Positions 24,778 to 32,586 of a stretch of 33,877 bases of DNA are shown one piece after another (within the stretch, counting starts at the first letter, position 1; the number at the start of each line of letters is the position of its first letter). A model generated the notes under the pieces. The model was not told the origin of the DNA and searched no databases. It saw only the letters and a program-made list of their open reading frames with translations. Source of the stretch: Olavius algarvensis Delta 4 endosymbiont (GTDB taxonomy: Bacteria > Desulfobacterota > Desulfobacteria > Desulfobacterales > CAJINA01); NCBI GenBank assembly GCA_905176665.1, contig CAJINA010000203.1:1-33877 (forward strand). Direction: 5' to 3'. The position numbers and the translations under genes were made by a program.

Positions 24778-25095
24778 ATGGCAACAGTAGAATTTGGTGG
24801 AGAGAATTTTGGCGTAGATGAAGACGGTTTTATCGATGATTACGCAACCTGGAGTGAAAACTGGGTACAGTATGTAAAAGGCGAAGAAGGCATCGACGAG
24901 TTGAATGATGAACACCGTCTGGTAATCAATACTCTGCGTGAGTACTATGAGAAAAATGGGATTGCCCCCATGGTTCGGGTACTTTCCAAGGTTACCAAGT
25001 TCAAACTGAAACACATCTACGAGCTGTTCCCGTCAGGCCCCGGCAAGGGAGCCTGTAAGATGGCTGGTCTGCCCAAACCGACCGGCTGTGTATAG
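24778..25095 (+). CDS. dsrC: DsrC, sulfur-carrier protein of dissimilatory sulfite reduction
   Basis: This 105-residue protein carries sulfur as a trisulfide in the DsrAB-catalysed reduction of sulfite. The C-terminal arm has the two conserved cysteines in the CX10C arrangement (Cys93 and the penultimate Cys104 in KGACKMAGLPKPTGCV), which separates true DsrC from TusE-like proteins. The middle matches the family (WSENWVQYV, LNDEHRLVI, LREYYEKNG). AAGGAGG lies 8 bases before the ATG and a strong terminator follows, so it is probably a highly expressed monocistronic gene. Its position after the Hdr/Flx genes fits the proposed role of DsrC as an electron partner of such complexes. Confidence 0.97.
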   Translation: MATVEFGGENFGVDEDGFIDDYATWSENWVQYVKGEEGIDELNDEHRLVINTLREYYEKNGIAPMVRVLSKVTKFKLKHIYELFPSGPGKGACKMAGLPKPTGCV

Positions 25096-25136
25096 TCACA
25101 GACCAGTGATTGGGTACACAAACATCTGATCAAAAA

Positions 25137-25165
25137 GGCCCTGCTAAGCAGCAGGGCCTTTTTTT
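25137..25165 (+). terminator. Terminator of dsrC
   Basis: A perfect 9-bp stem GGCCCTGCT / AGCAGGGCC with a 4-nt loop is followed by seven Ts and preceded by five As. Repeat copy 3 begins at the next base. Confidence 0.93.
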
Positions 25166-25309
25166 GGTATCCATACACAAATGGCATCTTTTGACCCAGC
25201 GCGGCGTTTTCGCTATTTTGAGATCCTCGGAAAAGCGCGCTATGCCTCCGGTCTCAAAATCGCTCAAGCCTTGCTCTGAATCAAAATCTACCCTTTGTGA
25301 ATGGATACC
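25166..25309 (+). repeat. Dispersed ~145-bp element, copy 3, with different inverted ends
   Basis: Imperfect 19-bp inverted ends (GGTATCCATACACAAATGG at 25166-25184 and CCCTTTGTGAATGGATACC at 25291-25309) bound a 144-bp unit. The interior aligns with copies 1 and 2: CTTTTGACCCA, CGGCGTT, ATCCTCG, GCCTCCGGT, then GCCTTG with CTGAA and CAAAATC. The termini differ from the TAGAAGCTATC type, so it is a diverged family member. Confidence 0.72.
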
Positions 25310-25327
25310 GAAATTATAGGTGCCCCC

Positions 25328-25720
25328 ATGGTCATCACGGTCAAAACCGGCTCCCGGACGGAATTTGTAGATATCACCGCTGATATTCAAAAAGCGGTTT
25401 CCGCGGGCGGCTTTCAGGACGGACTTTGCATGATCTATGTTCCCCACACGACCGCCGCGGTCACCATCAATGAAAGCGCCGACCCAATCGTAAAAAAAGA
25501 CATCCTCATGATTCTGAACCAAATCGTTCCGTGGCAGGCCGAATACCGGCACATGGAAGGCAACTCCCCGGCCCACGTAAAGTCCACCCTTGTGGGTGCC
25601 TCGGAACTGGTGATGGTCGAAAACGGGCGTCTGGTGCTGGGAACCTGGCAGGGTATCTTCTTTTGCGAGTTCGACGGCCCCCGGACCCGCAAGGTACATC
25701 TAAAATTCATGCAGGAATAA
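25328..25720 (+). CDS. yjbQ: YjbQ/UPF0047 family protein
   Basis: This protein of about 130 residues belongs to the YjbQ family, whose members have been linked to a weak thiamine-phosphate synthase activity. The true role is uncertain. Family motifs are VKTGSRTEFVDIT, YVPHTTAAVTINE with its conserved His, HMEGNSPAHVKSTLVG, and the C-terminal GTWQGIFFCEFDGPR. An in-frame ATG at 25301 lies inside the inverted end of repeat copy 3, so the ATG at 25328 is the more likely start; it also matches the normal N-terminus. It is followed 11 bases later by ahbA. Confidence 0.88.
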   Translation: MVITVKTGSRTEFVDITADIQKAVSAGGFQDGLCMIYVPHTTAAVTINESADPIVKKDILMILNQIVPWQAEYRHMEGNSPAHVKSTLVGASELVMVENGRLVLGTWQGIFFCEFDGPRTRKVHLKFMQE

Positions 25721-25731
25721 CGTCAGCAGCC

Positions 25732-26190
25732 ATGGAACATCTAAACGCAACCGACAAAAAGATTCTCAATCGCATACAGTCCGATTTCCCCATTACCAGG
25801 AACCCATTTGGCACCATCGCCACAGAACTTGGCCTGACCGAAGAAGATGTATTGACCAGCCTGACCCGGCTGAAGGACCGGGGCATCATCAGGCGGATCG
25901 GCGGCAATTTCGTACCGGAAAAACTCGGATTCGTCAGTACGTTGTGCGCCGCCCGGGTACCGGCCAACCGCATCGATCAATTTGCCGAAACCGTCAATCG
26001 CTATCCGGGCGTCACCCACAACTACCTCCGGGAAAATGACTTCAATGTCTGGTTCACATTTATCGCCCCTTCCATGGCGGAAATTGAGGCCAACCTGGCG
26101 GACATTGCAAAAACAACCGGTGTGGATGAAATCCTCAACCTACCGGCGACCCGGGTTTTTAAGATCAGGGCGCAGTTTAATTTGACATAG
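25732..26190 (+). CDS. ahbA: Siroheme decarboxylase subunit, AsnC-like (AhbA type)
   Basis: This 152-residue protein has an Lrp/AsnC-like winged helix (ATDKKILNRIQSDFPI through LKDRGIIRRIGGNF) followed by a regulatory-type alpha/beta domain. The segment ending RYPGVTHNYLRENDFNVWFT and the C-terminal LNLPATRVFKI match AhbA, which with AhbB removes two carboxyl groups from siroheme in the heme pathway of sulfate reducers. The name AsnC regulator is often given to such proteins in error. AhbB is not in the window. The gene lies directly after yjbQ. Confidence 0.82.
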   Translation: MEHLNATDKKILNRIQSDFPITRNPFGTIATELGLTEEDVLTSLTRLKDRGIIRRIGGNFVPEKLGFVSTLCAARVPANRIDQFAETVNRYPGVTHNYLRENDFNVWFTFIAPSMAEIEANLADIAKTTGVDEILNLPATRVFKIRAQFNLT

Positions 26191-26209
26191 GACAAGGGTA
26201 GCAGGTAAA

Positions 26210-26251
26210 GGGCTGAAGACTGAAGGGGGAAGGCTGGAGACTGAAAGTTTG
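26210..26251. repeat. Heptamer array D
   Basis: Units GGGCTGA, AGACTGA, AGGGGGA, AGGCTGG, AGACTGA and AAGTTTG are spaced exactly 7 bp. The array occupies the space between ahbA and the next start codon and supplies the only purine-rich ribosome-binding-like sequence there. Confidence 0.65.
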
Positions 26252-26254
26252 AAC

Positions 26255-27064
26255 ATGGAATCCCTTCGTATTGCCGCGGCAGTGGTGAACGCCCCTATCG
26301 GTGAAACCGATCAGAACCTGGCCGAGGTATCCCATTGGACCCGGACGGCCGCGGACCAGGGCGTTCGCCTGATTTGCTTTCCCGAGATGAACCTGACCGG
26401 GTACGTCCATACCGACGGGGCCGCGGCCTGGGCCGAATCCATTCCAGGGCCTACGACCGATGCCTTGACGAAGCTTTCACGGAAAACCGGTGTCACCGTC
26501 CTGGCTGGTATGGCTGAAAAAGCCACCGACGGGCGGCTTTTCATCGTCCATCTGGCTGCCAGCCCTGAAGGTGGTCTTGACGTGTACCGTAAACTGCATC
26601 TGGCGCCTCCTGAGAAGACGATTTTTACCCCAGGTGATCAGGCGTCCCTGTTCAAAGTAGAATCCATAACCTGTGGTATCCAACTCTGTTACGACGCCCA
26701 TTTCCCGGAACTGACGACCCGCATGGCCCTTGACGGGGCAGATATCGTCTTTGTACCGCATGCATCCCCCAGCCGTGGCCAGACTGCCCAGGCTAAACAT
26801 CAATCCTGGATGCGGCATCTCACTGCGCGATCCTTCGACAACGGTCTTTTCATTGTCGCCTGCAACCAGACCGGCAGTAACGGTAACGGGCTGGAATTCC
26901 CGGGTAATGCCGTAGTGATCGATCCGTCCGGCAACATCCTCGCCAAAAAACTGGATGACAAGGAGGGGCTGCTGGTCGTCAACCTGGACGGTAGCGCTCT
27001 GGAGCATGTGCGCGGGCACCGGATGCGGTATTTTTTGCCGAACAGAAGGCCTGATATATACTAG
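26255..27064 (+). CDS. Carbon-nitrogen hydrolase (nitrilase superfamily)
   Basis: This 269-residue protein has the complete Glu-Lys-Cys triad of the nitrilase/amidase superfamily: Glu44 in ICFPEMNLTGY, Lys113 in YRKLHLAPPEK and Cys145 in CGIQLCYDAHFPE. The later VFVPHASPS and ARSFDNGLFIVACNQTG are also typical. The substrate (amide, carbamoyl compound or nitrile) cannot be deduced. The ATG at 26255 is preferred; an in-frame TTG at 26249 falls inside heptamer array D, though its spacing to GGAG is better. The gene reads in the same direction as ahbA. Confidence 0.9.
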   Translation: MESLRIAAAVVNAPIGETDQNLAEVSHWTRTAADQGVRLICFPEMNLTGYVHTDGAAAWAESIPGPTTDALTKLSRKTGVTVLAGMAEKATDGRLFIVHLAASPEGGLDVYRKLHLAPPEKTIFTPGDQASLFKVESITCGIQLCYDAHFPELTTRMALDGADIVFVPHASPSRGQTAQAKHQSWMRHLTARSFDNGLFIVACNQTGSNGNGLEFPGNAVVIDPSGNILAKKLDDKEGLLVVNLDGSALEHVRGHRMRYFLPNRRPDIY

Positions 27065-27365
27065 CACCATTTCGAAATGCGGATTCCGGCAGGGGACTAT
27101 TTCGAGATGCGCCGCCCCCTCTTTACTGCGCGGCCATTGTATGATAGGCCCTCTATATTTCATTGGTCGCGGTGACTGCTGGGCGGCTACATGACACCTG
27201 TACGGGCCGAAATCTAAACGGGCTGATAGCGAGTTTTACGGATAACGTTTCCGCGTTTGAAATTGAACCGGGTCACCTGAATAAACGAAAATGCCAACTG
27301 TAGGGTTGGCCTTAAATGTGGACGTATTTATTTTCAGTATAATTCCATAATGAAGGAGGTTAAAC
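27065..27365. other. Intergenic region, about 300 bp
   Basis: No gene is supported. It contains a direct repeat, ATTTCGAAATGCG (27069-27081) and ATTTCGAGATGCG (27099-27111), 30 bp apart. A TATAAT (27338-27343) could be the -10 of the next gene, but no good -35 stands at the right distance. Confidence 0.5.
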
Positions 27366-28334
27366 ATGGCGACTAGCGACGCAACCGAAAAACAGCCCCT
27401 CTGGTTGAGCATAGAGGAAAAAATCCTGGCGCTCGACTCACTAGAACTCGCGGGCGACAATCTGGAAGCCGCGGTCCAGAAAATAGCCGGCGAACTCGAT
27501 GGCGACGGATACAAAGTCTCAAGCCTGGGCGGCAACATGCTGGAACTGCGCTTTGCTCTGGATAAAGCCGTGCAGGTCGGTCACCCCATGTTGAAGGATC
27601 TGGATGGGGCGGTCGGCGCCTATACCCTCGATGACGTTGAGGACGCTTATGGCGCCGCCAGCAAACTCATCGGCGACCTGGGCGCGACCTGGCCGAAAAT
27701 GACCAAGGCTGCCCACCGGGCGGACGTGATTCAGATGATCGAAGCGGCCCGGCTCGACCTGCTGGTTGCCAAAGCCAAGGACATGCCCGACGACCAGGGT
27801 GTTCGAATGCTTATCGGTGACAATGTGGCTTTCGACGTAATTTCCGCAAGGATGGAGATCTCCGCGGAACAAGTGGAAGAAGTCAACAAAGCCATCGAGG
27901 CGGAGAAGGCCGAAGAGGCCAGAATACTCGGGTTGCTCGAGAAGGTCGCCGACAAAGCCGATGACGAAAAAGTCCGGCACCTGTTCGCCAATGACGTTGC
28001 CGAACCGTTGATCGTTTCTGTTGCCAAGATCGGCCAGGACGCCGTAGCTGCCGCTAAAAAGGCCATGGAAGAGGAGCTGAAAGAGAAAGAACGGCTGGCC
28101 GCCGAAGCGGCCGCCAAGAAAAAAGCCGAAGCCGAAGGGCCCTCCCTGGAAGACATTACGCCGGAAGATATGATCGATCACATCGAGGCCATTCGGGAGA
28201 TCATGGAGTTCAGCGACCAGGAGAAGGAAATCCGGACTATGTGCGAGCAAAGCGCCATACCCAAGGCACTGGTGGATGTTGCCGTCACCGAACCGGCCAA
28301 GCTGGACGAGCTTGAAAAGCAAGCCGAAGGCTAA
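27366..28334 (+). CDS. Helical, coiled-coil-rich protein of unknown function
   Basis: I do not recognise this 322-residue protein. It has no signal peptide, membrane span or cysteine cluster. Residues about 170-270 are strongly charged and helical (EEVNKAIEAEKAEEARIL, then MEEELKEKERLAAEAAAKKK) and probably form a coiled coil. The N-terminal third is a mixed fold. AAGGAGG lies 7 bases before the ATG, which together with the strong terminator after it suggests good expression as a single gene. It may belong to a lineage-specific family. Confidence 0.75.
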   Translation: MATSDATEKQPLWLSIEEKILALDSLELAGDNLEAAVQKIAGELDGDGYKVSSLGGNMLELRFALDKAVQVGHPMLKDLDGAVGAYTLDDVEDAYGAASKLIGDLGATWPKMTKAAHRADVIQMIEAARLDLLVAKAKDMPDDQGVRMLIGDNVAFDVISARMEISAEQVEEVNKAIEAEKAEEARILGLLEKVADKADDEKVRHLFANDVAEPLIVSVAKIGQDAVAAAKKAMEEELKEKERLAAEAAAKKKAEAEGPSLEDITPEDMIDHIEAIREIMEFSDQEKEIRTMCEQSAIPKALVDVAVTEPAKLDELEKQAEG

Positions 28335-28390
28335 AATACGCACCCCGGGGTGGACGCTTCTTTAGTTGGAAAGCGTCGTGTTTAATTCAG

Positions 28391-28427
28391 AAAGGCTTAG
28401 GAGGAAAACTCCTAAGCCTTTAATTTT
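28391..28427. terminator. Convergent terminator
   Basis: A perfect 13-bp stem, AAAGGCTTAGGAG / CTCCTAAGCCTTT with loop GAAAA, is followed by TAATTTTTT on the plus strand. It ends the coiled-coil gene. The stop codon of the minus-strand cupin gene (28412-28414) lies within its right arm. Confidence 0.9.
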
Positions 28428-28762
28428 TTCAGCCAAAAGTCGAACGACCGCCCCGGCACAAAAATGTCAATCCCCACCGAGGGTTCTGCTAGCGGATTGG
28501 AAACAATGTGGGTTTCATGGCCTGGAATAAACACGGCGTCATTTTCGCCGAGTTCCTGCTCATCATCGTCCGTTGTGATAACGAGTTTACCCTTGAGTAC
28601 GATAAGCACCTGGGCATTGGGGTGATTGTGCCGGGGAGAGGCATGGCCGGGGGGCTTCACGAAATGCTCGATCGAGATTTCCGCCTGGCTGCAAAGACTC
28701 ACCCGTTTCCAGTCTTTCTCCGGTTCGTAGCTTTCGGCTTTGTCAAATTGAATGACTTTCAT
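28412..28762 (-). CDS. Cupin-domain protein
   Basis: This 116-residue single-domain cupin has the first metal motif in HFVKPPGHASPRHNHPNAQV (His residues plus a downstream acidic or Gln position) and the second in VFIPGHETHIVSNPL. Small stand-alone cupins bind a metal and act as sensors or simple enzymes; no substrate can be inferred. The start at 28762 is set by GGGAGGAG just upstream; longer in-frame starts lack support. The C-terminus ends inside the terminator stem. Confidence 0.88.
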   Translation of the reverse strand: MKVIQFDKAESYEPEKDWKRVSLCSQAEISIEHFVKPPGHASPRHNHPNAQVLIVLKGKLVITTDDDEQELGENDAVFIPGHETHIVSNPLAEPSVGIDIFVPGRSFDFWLKKLKA

Positions 28763-28872
28763 CTTTTCTCCTCCCATACGTTCATACTGGATCCAAGCAA
28801 CCCTCGCGGGAAAAATCCCCTGGAAATTCCTCACTTTTACGGGTCGCCCCCGCCTACGAATGTTGTCCCTGT

Positions 28873-29442
28873 TCAGGGCATACAAGGGTCCTTTCTCCTT
28901 AGCAATCCATCCGCAAGCGCTTTGCGTAAAGACCTGGCGGCCCCTTCCCAGACATAAAACTTGATAGTCGGTTTGGAATGAATCTCAACCACGGGGCTTG
29001 CTGCTTCCTTCTCCAGCATTTTTATAAACGCCGCATGCGGTACCCATACCCAGAAAGCACGTTCAACATTGGTGCATTTACGCTGTGCCGCGATGTCAGC
29101 GACATCCCGATATGGCACCTCGGTTACATAGCTATAGAAATTGCCGGAGCGGCTCGGACCTTTCAGTTGGAAACGTTCAATTGTTTTCAAGTCATATACA
29201 CAATTCGTTTCTTCGTGAAACTCACGCAAGGCGGTCTGGGTTCCCGGTTCATTCTTCTCTGGTCGGCCCCCGAATGCGCCCCAGGCTTTGCGCTTTAAAT
29301 CAGGATCATAAGCCAGGAGATAAAGAGCCCCCTTCGCAGAACAGGTGTAGGGTATTATGCCAGCCGCAACTCCCTTAATTGGGTCTGCATGGACTGCGGC
29401 CGTAAACATCAGCAGCACTGATAGTAAAAAGACTGTTTTCAT
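28873..29442 (-). CDS. Exported Nudix hydrolase
   Basis: This 189-residue protein has a clear signal peptide (MKTVFLLSVLLMFTAAVHA, cleavage before Asp20) and a Nudix box at about residues 59-81. The box reads G-x5-E-x7-REFHEET followed by Asn where the consensus has Gly, so the metal-binding REXXEE core is intact. Nudix enzymes cleave nucleoside diphosphates linked to another group; a periplasmic location is unusual because most substrates are cytosolic. AGGAG precedes the ATG. The substrate is unknown. Confidence 0.85.
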   Translation of the reverse strand: MKTVFLLSVLLMFTAAVHADPIKGVAAGIIPYTCSAKGALYLLAYDPDLKRKAWGAFGGRPEKNEPGTQTALREFHEETNCVYDLKTIERFQLKGPSRSGNFYSYVTEVPYRDVADIAAQRKCTNVERAFWVWVPHAAFIKMLEKEAASPVVEIHSKPTIKFYVWEGAARSLRKALADGLLRRKDPCMP

Positions 29443-29603
29443 CGGTTCTTGCTCCTGACGCAGGCTATTTGAGATGCGGGGGCAGTTGTTGCTTCAAATG
29501 TGCAGGGATTGTCATTATCTCGCGATCAAGGCCGGTCAGCGCCTGTAGACCTGAAGACGGACAGGTAATCAACATTTGCCGAATACCATTTAGCAATGGC
29601 TAT

Positions 29604-30182
29604 CTAACGCTTCAGGAGATACGCTTCCCGCTCTATAACATAGAACGGAAGCAGGCCTTCACCCTTCGCTACAGAATCATAGAGGTCGACATCTTTTTCA
29701 TGCTGCATCCCGACTTTTTCCAATACCAAACAGGAACCTGTATTCTCCTTATCCGTGACAGCATAGACGCGGGAAAAATCCGGTCTGGTAAATATCCAAC
29801 CCAGGCTGGCAAGGACGGCTTCGGTCGCCAACCCATTACCCCACATGGATCTCCCGACCGCATAGGCCAGTTCCGGGCCGGCGTCTTCTATCTGGCCAGC
29901 TATGAATCCGCAGTACCCGATAAAGTCCCCCACCTGGCCCAGTTCACCATCCCGTATACAGATAGCCCGGACACCGAAGCCAAGTTCATCCCAAGGGGTG
30001 ATGAATTCTTTTAAATATTCGGATGCAACGGCCCGCTGCCCCGCTTCCGTCGAAACCTCGTCAGACCCGGGCAACCAACGCATCATACCCCTGTCCGCCA
30101 TGACCGTGACAGTCATGGCGTCCCAGTCGGAACTCTCCAGAGGCCTTAACGTGAGCCGTTTTGTTTTTAATGTTGTAGTCAT
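29604..30182 (-). CDS. GNAT-family N-acetyltransferase (RimJ/RimL type)
   Basis: This 192-residue acetyltransferase begins TLKTKRLTLRPLESSDWDAM as in RimJ/RimL-like proteins. The acetyl-CoA-binding region is around ELAYAVGRSMWGNGLATEA, followed by VYAVTDKENTGSCLVLEKVGM. The acceptor is unknown; this subfamily includes ribosomal-protein and small-molecule acetyltransferases. No strong ribosome-binding site is seen before the ATG. It starts 13 bases after the upstream cyclic-nucleotide-binding gene, so the two are probably cotranscribed. Confidence 0.88.
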   Translation of the reverse strand: MTTTLKTKRLTLRPLESSDWDAMTVTVMADRGMMRWLPGSDEVSTEAGQRAVASEYLKEFITPWDELGFGVRAICIRDGELGQVGDFIGYCGFIAGQIEDAGPELAYAVGRSMWGNGLATEAVLASLGWIFTRPDFSRVYAVTDKENTGSCLVLEKVGMQHEKDVDLYDSVAKGEGLLPFYVIEREAYLLKR

Positions 30183-30195
30183 TTCAGGCTTGGAA

Positions 30196-30729
30196 CTAAA
30201 TCCGGTTCACATCAAAGGCCTGGCGCCAGCTTTCCACCAGTTTAGCGGTTCTGTTTCTCAGGCGCTGCGAAATGACTTCGGACAGACGTTCCATGAATAC
30301 GAACCCGACTTGGGGCTTTTTCCTAAAAATCGATTTGAGTTCATCCGCCGGCAAAGAAACGATCCTGGCAGGTTGGGAGCATTTAGCAGTTGAGGTATAC
30401 AGCCTGGGGTTTATAAAAGCGGACCATCCAAAGATTTCTCCGGGATCTATCGATTCAACGACAATGACATTTTCAATGGTTTCGATCCTGGTCTGGATAG
30501 CTTCTTCATACTGGATGTCTGTTTTCAGGATTTTATCCTTAACCATGATACCCAATTCAACCTCTCCATCCACGACGCCGTATAAATTAAGCGCAATATC
30601 ACCATCCAGAAATATCGGTTGTTCTGAATCAAATGTTAATACTTCGCCAAGCTGAGCTATCTCTGTTAAGTCTTGCTGGGGCGTATCTGAGAAAATCGGG
30701 AAATCCTTTAGTAGTTTTTTTTCTATCAT
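30196..30729 (-). CDS. Stand-alone cyclic-nucleotide-binding domain protein
   Basis: This 177-residue protein looks like a single CRP-type nucleotide-binding beta roll: FPIFSDTPQQDLTEIAQLGE at the start, GEVELGIMV, the phosphate-binding-cassette-like SIDPGEIFGWSAFINPRLYT, and a helix ending RLSEVISQRLRNRTAKL. No DNA-binding helix-turn-helix follows, so it is not a standard Crp/Fnr regulator. The cassette is diverged (GEIFGWSAF), so ligand binding is uncertain. The start at 30729 is set by AAGGAGGG; an ATG 14 codons upstream is rejected. Confidence 0.82.
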   Translation of the reverse strand: MIEKKLLKDFPIFSDTPQQDLTEIAQLGEVLTFDSEQPIFLDGDIALNLYGVVDGEVELGIMVKDKILKTDIQYEEAIQTRIETIENVIVVESIDPGEIFGWSAFINPRLYTSTAKCSQPARIVSLPADELKSIFRKKPQVGFVFMERLSEVISQRLRNRTAKLVESWRQAFDVNRI

Positions 30730-30805
30730 AATACCCTCCTTGCAATGAACCTGAAGGTTGGACCGCGACACACGGGGGTTTTGCGTATCTCACGCCGGAG
30801 ACCCG

Positions 30806-31153
30806 TTATGCAAACAGCGGTGTAACACACAGCAAGCCAATAACGGCTTCAAAAACAGCACTACCCACATTTTTCGGGGTACTAAATCCCAGAAATAACG
30901 TCCCCAAACGAATGATCGCAGCCGATAGCCATCCAAACCCCAAGGTTATAAATACTACCGGCGATTGGGTAATCATTGCATATAATGCTATCCCGGTAAA
31001 AAAGCCGCCGTATGTGGCACGAACCTCGGAAGCGCCTTCTTTCCCAATCCCTTTGATAGATACAAAACCTTCAATTTTAGACGGCCAACCAATTGCCAAC
31101 GCCCCCAAAAGGAGGCTTATGCCGGCCCCAATATTGGGGATTACAATCAGCAT
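30806..31153 (-). CDS. Small four-span membrane protein (DUF4345-like)
   Basis: This 115-residue hydrophobic protein has about four membrane spans (GISLLLGALAIGWP; TGIALYAMIT; VVFITLGFGWLSAAIIRLGT; AVFEAVIGLLCVTPLF), and the motif EVRATYGGFFTGIAL fits the DUF4345-like group of small membrane proteins. The role is unknown. AAGGAG lies just before the ATG at 31153. Confidence 0.75.
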   Translation of the reverse strand: MLIVIPNIGAGISLLLGALAIGWPSKIEGFVSIKGIGKEGASEVRATYGGFFTGIALYAMITQSPVVFITLGFGWLSAAIIRLGTLFLGFSTPKNVGSAVFEAVIGLLCVTPLFA

Positions 31154-31252
31154 TGGTACTCCTTGGAAATTCTACGCGTCAGGGCCCACATTCACTGCCA
31201 AGCAAGAGCATAGTAAGCATTTTGCAAACTGCCTGTAATTGTCTGTGTCGGT

Positions 31253-31636
31253 TTAGTACATGGGATTTCCATTCATGGTTTCATCCGGGACCGCCTGGAT
31301 TGAATCCCAATGCTCAACGATTTTTCCGTTATCATCGAAACGGAAAAAATCCATGGTCACGTACTCTTCGTTACCCGGCCATGTCTGGTGCGTGTGAAGG
31401 GCCACCAAATCACCCTCGGCTACAGCTCTTACAAATTCGATGCTTTTATCAGGGTAGTCCCGGGCCATTTCTGTGAAGTAGTCGATGAACGGCTGCTTGC
31501 CATCGCCAACCAGGGGGTTGTGTTGTCTGTAATCCGCCCCCACATACTGAGCGACTGCATGAGTCGGCTCTCCCAGGTAAGCGGTGCGGTAAAATGCGAT
31601 TGCATTTTTTTTATTCGCTTCTAAGTCGTGTTTCAT
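31253..31636 (-). CDS. SnoaL-like (NTF2-fold) protein
   Basis: This 127-residue protein matches the SnoaL-like ester-cyclase-related group: NAIAFYRTAYLGEPTHAVAQ, YRQHNPLVGDG with the conserved HNP, VALHTHQTW, and the C-terminal FFRFDDNGKIVEHWDSIQ. These proteins are cone-shaped alpha+beta barrels and most are uncharacterised. GAGGAA precedes the ATG. Confidence 0.86.
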   Translation of the reverse strand: MKHDLEANKKNAIAFYRTAYLGEPTHAVAQYVGADYRQHNPLVGDGKQPFIDYFTEMARDYPDKSIEFVRAVAEGDLVALHTHQTWPGNEEYVTMDFFRFDDNGKIVEHWDSIQAVPDETMNGNPMY

Positions 31637-31785
31637 TTTTATTCCTCGGCTTTTTCATATTTAAAGGTAGTGAACGCTTGAGCGCACGAAATGGCAGCAC
31701 GTCGGTGCCGGCATTCCTTGCGCCGCGCTTGGTTCGCACTACATTCAATCCCATAAAATCCCAAATATCGCATATAATTACTTCA

Positions 31786-32586
31786 TTATTGCAATTGACG
31801 TCCAATAATGTGGGTGAAATATTCGCCAAAACCGCCCCGCCCTTCAAATTCGGCATCCGGAAGTCCCTCAGGACATACCTCCAAGAAACGTTTCAAGCAC
31901 ATCTCGGCATCGTTTAAGGTTAGTCCCGTCTGGTAATCAAATAGAGTGATCATATGGCCTGCAATCAGCAGCAGCGTGTGGTTCTCGGACTGGTGTCCAC
32001 CGAGGTATTCGTAGGGTTGCTGGAATCCCATGATGAGCGCCTGTTCATCAAGGCCGTTCTGTTTTATAGACTCGTAATCATAACACTGTGCCCAAAGGTC
32101 CCAACTGGCATACATCAGTTGCAAAGCCAGTTCGGTGCAGCGGTCGCCTGCTTTCCAGGCATTGTGCAAGATTGCACATAACTCGGGATTCCCAACAGGA
32201 TGATTCCCCCAAATGGCCTGTTGCACCACAGTATTTTTAGGCTTCATCCAGGTCTTTTGATATCCTTCTGCATCCTTGGAAGCACAACGACAGGAAACAA
32301 TGGCTTGGGTCAAGAGGTCAGAGCATCTCTCTTCCAGCTCCCTTTGAAGACGCTCCTCTTTGGTTTCCTTATCTCTCGTTAGAAAAATGAAGATCAGCAT
32401 TAAGACCAAAAAGACGCATAAAACTGTGACTATAAGTATGGCAATAAAAATTATCCAGTGCAGCGACCCCAATTCATATCGTTCAAGATAATTAGCCAGC
32501 GCAGGGGCAACCATTGCCACTATGAACCCAATAGCGGCAATTATTTTCAAACCATCGTAATGTTGGAATCCCCCGTCATTTTTCAT
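31786..32586 (-). CDS. Membrane protein of unknown function
   Basis: I do not recognise this protein of about 266 residues. Two membrane spans are near the N-terminus (KIIAAIGFIVAMVAPALANY and a long span within WIIFIAILIVTVLCVFLVLM), followed by a charged helix (RDKETKEERLQRELEER) and a soluble domain rich in Trp, Cys and His. The ATG at 32586 gives a sensible N-terminus, but no clear ribosome-binding site precedes it; the in-frame ATG at 32685 has none either. Base composition is lower in GC than in the central genes, which may indicate more recent arrival. Confidence 0.68.
   Translation of the reverse strand: MKNDGGFQHYDGLKIIAAIGFIVAMVAPALANYLERYELGSLHWIIFIAILIVTVLCVFLVLMLIFIFLTRDKETKEERLQRELEERCSDLLTQAIVSCRCASKDAEGYQKTWMKPKNTVVQQAIWGNHPVGNPELCAILHNAWKAGDRCTELALQLMYASWDLWAQCYDYESIKQNGLDEQALIMGFQQPYEYLGGHQSENHTLLLIAGHMITLFDYQTGLTLNDAEMCLKRFLEVCPEGLPDAEFEGRGGFGEYFTHIIGRQLQ

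Noticed and set aside
25301..25327. Longer start for yjbQ at 25301
   Set aside because: This ATG is inside the inverted end of repeat copy 3, and the family N-terminus fits the ATG at 25328.
25732..26190. Lrp/AsnC transcriptional regulator
   Set aside because: The C-terminal half matches siroheme decarboxylase (AhbA) signatures more closely than amino-acid-responsive regulators.
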